Assembly: GCA_039519185.1 (NCBI GenBank)
Contig: CM076851.1
Span: 28,086,857-28,150,856, forward strand
Source: Astragalus membranaceus
Taxonomy: Eukaryota > Streptophyta > Magnoliopsida > Fabales > Fabaceae
Direction of reading: 5' to 3'
DNA: 64,000 bases
Shown one piece after another: positions 57,086-64,000 of the stretch. Under the pieces are notes generated by a model, which was given only the letters and a program-made list of their open reading frames with translations, searched no databases and had not been told where the DNA came from. Position numbers and translations under genes: made by a program. Positions within the stretch are counted from its first letter, which is position 1; each line of letters opens with the position of its first letter.

Positions 57086-58782
57086 CTGCCCTGTGTCCAT
57101 TCATTGGGGTGAAATTTGTATCCATTGACAAAGTATGTGTGCCATTCTTTAACACATCTTCGAGGACCGTCTGATATGTTCCTCAAGTGTTGCTTGGTAG
57201 GAGTTGGTGGGAGGGCATAAACATGTTGCCTAAACCACGTTGGAAAATGTGCATTTATATGAGCAGAAGATTGTTGCTCACTTATGTCCTCTGATGACAA
57301 TAATTCCCTAAAAAGAAATAATTAATTGTTACACATTTGTCTACTTTATATTAACTAATTAAGATCGATAGTTAATGTTGAGGAACATACTCAATAAATG
57401 GTTGCACCTCAGTACAGTTTATCAACACATGAACATGTGCTGAACTTAACTCTTCATCTGTTAGACAGTGAATTGACTCCTTCCCAGATGGACGATCGGG
57501 TCGACAAAAGACAGACAAAGCTAAACGATGTCTAGGACATTCAGTATCCATTTCATTTCGACTCCTGCTGCCAGGAGCAAACCCATTCTTGAAATAATAA
57601 GAACAAAAATGGGTTGTTTCACGGTGTAAGTAAGAAGAACATATCGATCCTTCAACTCTAGCTTTGTTTTGGTTATGGACCCAACTGAAGAGGAAGAATA
57701 CAACATAGCTCAAGTGAGGCCCAAATCCAAGAGAGTCAAGATCAAGCCCAAATACTTGAATGACTACAACACCCGTTCGAGTTACTTATTATTTACTGCT
57801 TTGCTTTTACCTCATGATGTAAGAAGGATCTAGTGAATCCATTGTCCTTTTCAATTCTTATCCTTTTGTATGACTCATAGAGAGATCTTTCTAGATATTG
57901 TATGAGTCACTATTTGACAGCTGTAATAGTACACTTGAGGGTACTATATTACCATTGAAGAGGAATGAATAATACTAGGCAGTGAATTGAAATGTTTATT
58001 TTTATTTGTTAAGGAGGAGCTCCCCTCGAAGGAGATTGTTCTTATTTCATTGTGCTTGTTAGACCTTTCAGTTTTTCACCGATCTTTTTGAATCACCCAT
58101 GAACCTAGAGAAAATGATATTAATTAACATAATAATCATATATTTTAAACTTGTTTCTTATATTATAAAAATTAAGTGACCTTTCAAACGCATACATCCA
58201 TGTATTGGACAGGTCCGCCAAGTTTAGCTTCGTATGCGAGATGCACCGACAGATGCTCCATAGAATCAAAGAAACCAGGCGGAAATACTCTCTCCAACTT
58301 GCATAAGATAAGTGGGATGTCTTGTTCCATTTTTGAAAGATCGTCAGCTTTTAGCGTTGCAGAACCCAAATTCTTAAAGTATTGACTTATTTCAATGAGT
58401 GGATTAAAAACGTGTGTTGGCAACGAACTAAAAGCGATAGGAAGTAAGCACTCCATGAATACATGACAATCATGGCTCTTCATCCCATGCAACCTCCTAT
58501 TATCCACATCCGCACATCTAGACAAATTAGAAGAATAACCGTCTGGCATTTTCAACTCTTTTATCCACTGATAAACTGCTTTCGCTTGTTCGGTAGATAA
58601 AGTATAATTGCTTTGGGTTTCAAAGTCCTAGTACCTTGCTCAACCAACAACAAATCCTTTCGTCTACAGTAATGTTCTATATCCTTCCTAGCTTTCTCAT
58701 TGTCTTTCGTTTTGCCTTTCACGTTCATGACAGTGTTAAATATGTTGTCAAAAAAATTCTTCTCTATGTGCATTACATCGAG
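57086..58782 (-). pseudogene. CACTA transposase (TNP2 type, DUF4218), right copy
   Basis: Read from 58782 downwards: LDVMHIEKNFFDNIFNTVMN, the block found just before DUF4218 in plant CACTA transposases. Then DGYSSNLSRCADV and LHGMKSHDCHVFMECLLPIA (DUF4218 start), DIPLILCKLERVFPPGFF and LAYEAKLGGPVQY. A two-base loss shifts the frame at about 58195. A GT-AG intron follows (about 58172-58105). The frame then crosses the solo LTR and reads NKARVEGSICSSY... to TEVQPFIE. A second GT-AG intron is at 57390-57308, and the last exon is HFPTWFRQHVYALPP...NGYKF. The upstream part, with the catalytic region, is cut by CACTA B. In family members this protein cuts at the CACTA ends. Confidence 0.8.
57671..58070 (+). 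repeat. G1 solo LTR
   Basis: A complete 400-bp LTR (ggttatgg to cctttca) flanked by gtttt on both sides (57666-57670 and 58071-58075). It splits the transposase frame exactly between SVKN and QNKARVEG. It shares the mutated GG start and the variant word cacccgttcgag with the 5' LTR at 5534, not with the 3' LTR at 56751. Confidence 0.85.
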
Positions 58783-59758
58783 CACTACAAGAAAAACTGT
58801 TTTTACCGATCAGGACTTTCCGGGTAGGACTTACCGACGGATTTGTCGGTTTTTCCCGTGGATTTTTTTCCTCCGGAACATTTCCGGCGGATTTTAGTCT
58901 ACGAAAAAAAAATTTAAAAAAACATCCGCCGGTAAGTTGATTTTCGGCGGATTTTTTTTGAAAAAAAAATATGCCGGAAACCCCCTAAATCCGCCGGAAA
59001 CGTCATTTCCGGCAGATTAGTAGGTATTTCCGGTGGATTTTTAGGTATTTCCGGCGGATTTGGGTCTACGAAAACATCCGCCGGAAATACCTAAAAATCC
59101 GCCGGAAATGACGAACCAACTAAAATCCGCCGGAAACGTCATTTCCGGTGGATTTTTTTGAAAAGAGCGGGGAATTTGATTTTTGAAAATCCGCCGGTAA
59201 GTGACATTTCCGACGGATTCTCCTTTTAACCGTTGGACTTCGGTTCTTCTATATAATCCCTTCTCCATTCCCACTTCTTCTTCACACCTCTACCAATACT
59301 CTCATTCTCTCTACTAAATCTCTTCTTGAAATTCCTCTCTTCCTCTCTCTACTAAATCTCTTCCTCTCTTTGGCAAATTTATTCGATCTAAGCCATACCA
59401 GCAGCCCCAGCAGCAGTCACCCCACCAGCCAAACCGGCCAAACCAGCACCCCCAGCGGCGGTCACCCCAGCAGACCCACATCGATTTTAATAATATCGAT
59501 TCTATTAGTGCTTTTCTTGCATCTGATGATACCTATTATCAGGGTGATGAGTCAGACCAGCAGCTTTGCATCTGATAATATTAATTTTTTAAATAAGAAA
59601 TATGATTTTGATATTTTAAAAATAATTAATTTTAAAAAAAAAAACGGTTTTTCCTGTGGATTTGTGGACTTTCTGGCGGATAAATTCATACGAATTTTTT
59701 TTGGATTTTTCGGCGGATTATCCGCCGGAAATTTCCGGCAGATGTTTTTGTGAATATA
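58783..59758. mobile_element. CACTA transposon B, truncated at right
   Basis: Starts CACTACAAGAAAAACTG, an intact CACTA terminus, inside the transposase of CACTA A. Subterminal TCCGCCGG repeats fill 58850-59220, and a second set lies at 59640-59745. The expected right terminus (ttttcttgtagtg) is not seen; the sequence passes into a copia LTR near 59743-59759. So B was cut by the copia insertion or by decay. Its right half may lie beyond the window. Confidence 0.75.
59240..59580 (+). pseudogene. Promoter-like and Pro/Gln-rich stretch in CACTA B
   Basis: A TATA-like word (ctatataatcc, about 59248) is followed by a pyrimidine-rich leader with repeats of ctctctactaaatctctt. An open reading without ATG then gives YQQPQQQSPHQPNRPNQH... 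and SAFLASDDTYYQGDESDQQ before a stop at about 59574. This may be the first exon of the CACTA gene with a lost start codon. The rest of that gene is missing. Confidence 0.4.
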
Positions 59759-60567
59759 TGCTTTGACAGGTTTTGATGATTGACAAAAGAAAGTCAAAAA
59801 GGACTAGACTGCAAAAGGCGGAAAAATGTAATCAAGATCAAGTCAAGAGTGGTTCTACTGTTGTGTGTGTATTAGGACAATTTGTAAGTGAAAATAAAGC
59901 TCTCTAAATATAAAATAAATCACACACTCACAATATGTTTCATAAAAATATGTTTCCTAAAAGCCTATAAATAGAGGCCTCACTCTTCACTCTCAACACC
60001 ACTCACACTTGCATCCGAGATCTATTATTTTTCTCATCACTCTCACTACTCTTACACTTGCTATTTTATTTTTGAGAGCTTTATATTTCACATATTGAGT
60101 TATTTGTGCTTCGACTTGTTTTATCCACACTATTAAGTGAGCTATCAAATCTTTTTTCTTCTTATTTGTTGGGTGTGTTCCCAAGTTCTTCAAGAGAGGC
60201 GAGATCTCTTGGTGCTTGAAGGTTTTTACATAGGGAGGTGATATCCCGGTATTGTAAGTTCTTTGATTGTAAAGGTTTTTAGCTGAACCTGTCTTAAAAG
60301 CTAGTGATTAGTTGAAATCCCTTGGAGCATTCCTTGGGGACTGGACGTAGGCCTGTGGTTTGGCCAAACCAGTATAAATCTCTCTGTGTCATCCTCATTC
60401 CCTTCATCTCCTTTATTTTCCTTGCAAGTTATTTTATTGCCTTATCATTGTTATTTAAATTCAAGCGTCTTATTTGATCAAAATCTTTTAAAAACTTTAT
60501 TTTTAAATCCCAATTTTTAATTACACAATTCACCCCCCCTCTTGTGTTTGAAGTCATTTGGTCAACA
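59759..60567 (+). repeat. Copia 5' LTR
   Basis: About 810 bp, ending ggtcaaca. The start is uncertain between 59743 and 59759 because several TG words occur and the other LTR is outside the window. A TATA box (ctataaatagagg, from 59965) and a pyrimidine-rich start region mark the promoter. Confidence 0.75.
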
Positions 60568-60569
60568 AG

Positions 60570-60582
60570 TGGTATTAGAGCT
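60570..60582 (+). other. Copia primer-binding site
   Basis: tggtattagagct, two bases after the LTR; close to the initiator tRNA-Met primer word (one change). Confidence 0.8.
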
Positions 60583-60619
60583 AGACTATTGGTCAAGACT
60601 AACTGTCTCAAGAGGCAAG

Positions 60620-62933
60620 ATGACTTCAAATGACTCCTTAAACAGACCCCCATCTTTTAATGGTGAAGGGTATGATTATTGGAAAACAAGAATGAAAATT
60701 TTCATTGAGGGAGTAGATTGTGATATTTGGGATGCTGTCATAAATGGTCCATTTGTTCCCACTCATCTTGTTAATGATGAAATGGTGAACAAACCTAGAT
60801 CTCTTTGGACCAAAGATGAAAAAGAAAAGGTTCAATACAATTTGAAAGCTAAGAACATCATCACAACTGCATTAAGCATCGATGAGTTCTATCGCGTATC
60901 ACATTGTAAAACCGCCAAGGAAATGTGGGACGCCCTTCAAGTGACCCATGAAGGTACTACCGAGGTCAAAAGGGCTAGAATGAACACATTAACTCATGAG
61001 TATGAACTATTTAAGATGAAACCGGGTGAAACCATCCAAGAACTAAACAAATTAACGTTTCATCCATATAGTTAACCATCTCAGGGGCCTTGGAAAATCC
61101 TTCGAAAATGAGGACTTGACCAATAAATTTCTACGATGCCTAAATAGAAACTGGCAACCCAAAGTGACAGCTATCTCGGAATCAAAAGACTTATCCTTTA
61201 TGGACTTAACTAATCTGTTTGGTAAATTGCAGGAACATGAGCTCGAACTGAATCGACTAACTGAAAGCGAGGAAGGTGAAAAGAAAAAGAATGGACTTGC
61301 TCTAAAAGCATGTGCCAAAGAAAGTGACACCGAAGAGTATGACAGCCCCAATGAAAATGATGAAGACATGAGCCTAATGGTTCGAAGATTCAAAAACTTC
61401 ATGAAGCGCAAAGGAAAATCAAGACAATGGGCTAATCCTCAAGAGAAGAACGAGGAAGGAACTTCCTTCAATCCAACGTGCTATAAATGTGGTAAGAAGG
61501 GACACATAAAGCCAAACTGCCCTCAAAATCAAAAATATGAGAAACCGGACAGAAGACCCCAAAAGGAATCAACAGGAAGAAGGGCGTATATCACTTGGGA
61601 GGAAAATGACATAGTGTCCTCCGATGAATCTGAAGAAGAGGAAGCAAAACTATGTCTCATGGCAGAGCATGAGGAAGATGAGGTGTGCTTGAAAGCCAAG
61701 AGCTCAAAATGGTATCTAGACAGCGGCTGTTCAAAGCACATGACAGGGGACAAAGAGAAGTTCTCTCACTTGACTCCAAAAAGCAGTGGGTTTGTGTCTT
61801 ATGGTGACAATACAAAAGGTAAAATTATCGGCGTCGGCACTATTGGTAAGAAACCAAACCCTGTTATTGAAAATGTATTATTAGTTAAAGGCTTGGAGCA
61901 TAACTTGCTAAGTATTAGTCAACTTTGCGACAAAGGTAATAAGGTTGTGTTTGATTCTTCTATTTGCAAGGTGAAAAATACTGTGGACAAGCAAACCCTT
62001 TTTACTGGTGAAAGAGTTGGAAACACCTATACTGTTGATCTAAATGATCTTCCCTCAAATGATGCATGCTGTCTTATTAGTAAAGAGGATGAAACTTGGC
62101 TATGGCATAGGAGAGTAGCTCACATCCACATGGATCTTTTAAATAAACTTGCTCGTAAGGAATTAGTAATTGGCCTACCAAAGCTACGTTTTGAAAAAGA
62201 TAAATTATGCGATGCGTGCCAAAAAGGAAAACAAGTAAAGGTCACGTTTAAACCAAAAAATCTTATTTCTACAAATCGACCTTCACAACTTCTACACATG
62301 GATTTATTTGGCCCATCTAGAACTATGAGCTTGGGTGGCAATTACTATGCACTTGTTATTGTGGATGACTACTCTCACTATACATGGACCTTGTTTATTT
62401 CTCATAAAAATGACGCTTTTGATGCTTTTCAAAAACTTGCTGAGATCATTCAAAACGAAAAATGTTTGACTATAGCATCTATCCGAAGTGATCATGGTGG
62501 TGAGTTTCAAAATGAGGCTTTTGAAAATTTTTGCAATGAAAATGGAATTGACCATACCTTTTCCTCCCCACGAACTCCTCAACAAAATGGAGTAGTGGAA
62601 AGGAAAAATAGGTCTCTTGAAGAGCTAGCGAGGACGATGCTAAATGAAACTAACCTTCCTAAGTATTTCTGGGCAGACGCGGTAAGCACCGCATGCTATG
62701 TAATGAATAGAGTCCTCATAAGGCCTATTCTAAAACAAACTCCCTATGAAATTTACAAAGGAAGAAAGCCAAATATCTCCCACTTTCACGTATTCGGATG
62801 TAAGTGCTTTGTTTTGAATAATGGGAAGGACAATCTTGGTAAGTTTGATGCTAAGGCTGATGAGGGCATATTTCTTGGATATTCCAACTCTAGTAAATCT
62901 TTTAGAATCTATATAAAAGAACCTTGTCTATAG
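60620..62933 (+). pseudogene. Copia gag, protease and integrase
   Basis: ATG 60620 (MTSNDSLNRPPSFNGEGYDY) opens gag: YWKTRMKIFIEGVDCDIWDAV, CKTAKEMWDALQVTHEG. A frameshift near 61050 breaks it inside the FIHIVNHLRGLGKSF block; the next frame is open to 62933. It carries a CCHC knuckle (CYKCGKKGHIKPNC), protease DSG (WYLDSGCSKHMTG), integrase finger (HRRVAHIHMDLLNKL...CDACQKGK), and core residues in LHMDLFGPS, RSDHGGEFQ and NGVVERKNRSLEE. A lost base at about 62913 ends the frame just after IFLGYSNSSKSFRIY. Confidence 0.9.
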
Positions 62934-64000
62934 AAGAATCAATGCATGTTACCTTTGATGAAACTAACCCCAAAATTGTTGTAGAAAAGAATGTTGATGA
63001 TCTTGCAGAAATTTTGGGAAACAGTCTTCTAAAAGAACAGGACTAAAGCAAGGAAGATGAAGATCAATCACCTCATCAAGATCTACCTAAAGAATGGAGA
63101 AGGTCAAAGGACTATCCTCTTGACAAAGTGATAGGTGATATCTCAAAAGGGGTAACTACTCGAAACTCTTTAAAGAAGCATGTAATCATATGGCTTTCGT
63201 CTCTCAAATTGAACCAAACAACATTGATGAAGCTATTTTTGACGAACATTGGACCCTTGCCATGCAAGAGGAATTAAATCAATTTGAAAGAAACTGTGTT
63301 TGGGAACTCGTTCCTAAACCTAAAGACCATCTTGTGATTGGAATCAAATGGGTTTTTCGGAACAAGCTTGATGAAAACGGCATTATTATTAGAAATAAAG
63401 CAAGACTTGTTGCCAAAGGTTACAATCAACAAGAGGGCATAGATTTTGATGAAACCTATGCCCCTGTGGCTAGGCTAGAATCCATTCGCATGCTTCTTGC
63501 TTTCTCTTGCATCATGGATTTTAAACTTTTTCAAATGGACGTAAAAAGTGCATTTTTAAATGGTTATATTCAAGAAGAGGTATATGTTGATCAACCCCCG
63601 GGTTTCACAAACTTTGAGTTTCCCGATCACGTTTTCAAATCGAAAAAGGTATTATATGGGTTGAAACAAGCACCTCGAGCTTGGTATGATCGTTTAAGTA
63701 AATTTCTACTCGAAAAAGGTTTTGAAAGAGGTAAAGTTGATACAACACTTTTCATCAAACATTCAAATCATGACATTTTACTTGTTCAAATTTATGTTGA
63801 TGACATTATCTTTGGAGATACTAATGAAACTCTTTGTGAAGAATTTTCTAACATCATGCAAAGTGAATTTGAAATGTCCATGATGGGTGAGCTTCGATAC
63901 TTTCTTGGATTACAAATCCATCAAACAAAGGAAGGAATCTTTATAAACCAATCCAAGTACTGCAAAGAGCTCCTTAAGAAATTTGGAATGCACAATGCCA
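62934..64000 (+). pseudogene. Copia reverse transcriptase, cut by the window edge
   Basis: Linker text (SMHVTFDETNPKIVVEKN) is followed by a TAG at about 63044 and a 1-base loss near 63173. From 63190 the frame is open to the end of the window: HWTLAMQEELNQFERN.VWELV, IGIKWVFRNKLDE, VAKGYNQQEGIDF, ETYAPVARLESIRMLLA, QMDVKSAFLNG, LYGLKQAPRAWYDRL and the catalytic YVDDIIFG, then LRYFLGLQIHQ. All standard copia RT blocks are present in order. Confidence 0.9.

Larger units (their letters stand above)
3988..58782 (-). mobile_element. CACTA (En/Spm-type) transposon A, host of the main nest
   Basis: The left end (CACTTAAAGAAAAG) is a decayed form of the plant CACTA terminus CACTACAAGAAAA and is followed by dense subterminal repeats. 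A transposase on the minus strand is present in pieces at 4949-5533, 57086-57670 and 58071-58782. The gypsy element G1, with all its later insertions, splits it. At 58783 a second CACTA interrupts the transposase, so the true right end of A lies beyond the window. The span given includes the inserted elements. The ORF direction puts its promoter end to the right. Confidence 0.75.
59759..64000 (+). mobile_element. Sirevirus-like Ty1/copia element, 5' part
   Basis: 5' LTR, primer site, gag, protease, integrase and most of RT, in copia order (integrase before RT). The window ends inside RT, so RNase H and the 3' LTR lie outside. Three frameshifts and a stop are seen, so this copy is dead. The clade is inferred from the gag and RT style. 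Confidence 0.85.

Noticed and set aside
59370..59753. 127-codon ORF in CACTA B
   Set aside because: It has no ATG start and runs into the subterminal repeats. Only the Pro/Gln-rich frame beside it looks gene-like, and that is reported with low confidence.

Overview
This window is plant nuclear DNA, almost certainly from a legume. It is built almost entirely from transposable elements inserted into one another. I found no host protein gene, tRNA, rRNA or CRISPR array. The plant call rests on chromoviral Ty3/gypsy elements with tRNA-iMet-type primer sites, a Sirevirus-like Ty1/copia element, CACTA and hAT transposons with GT-AG introns, and a plant LINE. The legume call rests on an Ogre/Tat-like element with a tRNA-Arg-type primer site and LTRs starting TGTCATACCCC. 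The species cannot be read from the sequence.

Layout by nesting. Level 0: a dead copia fragment (54-1380) split by a solo LTR, then a 5'-truncated LINE (1454-3987) carrying a small MITE. Level 1: a CACTA transposon (A, from 3988) interrupts the LINE reverse transcriptase; its minus-strand transposase is found on both sides of everything that follows. Level 2: a 5-kb chromovirus (G1, Reina-like by size, from 5534) sits in the CACTA transposase. A second CACTA (B, 58783) and a Sirevirus-like copia (from about 59759, running off the window) lie at the right. Level 3: a Tekay/Del-like chromovirus (G2, 10152-56577, TSD aaacc) splits the G1 pol. Level 4: two more Tekay-like elements, G3 (17517-41875, TSD cctat) and G4 (42252-56181, minus strand, TSD ttaga), sit in the 3' LTR of G2. 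Level 5: a non-autonomous Ogre-like element (21169-33632) sits in G3 pol, an apparently intact hAT transposon (37093-41233, TSD cctgagtg) in the G3 3' LTR, and a small non-autonomous LTR element G5 (42551-47510, minus strand, TSD ggtgc) in a G4 LTR.

Working state. Almost all gag-pol frames are broken by stops, frameshifts or large deletions. The clear exception is the hAT transposase, whose four exons join into one open frame of about 781 codons. Two non-autonomous elements look young: the LTRs of the Ogre-like element differ at only about two bases plus a one-base indel by eye, and those of G5 at about seven bases.

Most interesting signal. The Ogre-like element codes for nothing recognisable but is full of repeated sequences that can fold and whose stems co-vary between copies. 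These are: (i) a seven-copy hairpin array in each LTR plus an eighth copy in the leader; (ii) a two-stem TACGTAG module present twice per LTR and once internally; (iii) twelve tandem hairpins near the 3' end whose loops are nearly all GNRA tetraloops. Its U3 also carries 13 copies of AATCGATT spaced mostly about three helical turns apart, ending just upstream of a TATA box. I read this as a structured-RNA parasite of an autonomous Ogre-type element; that reading is an inference.
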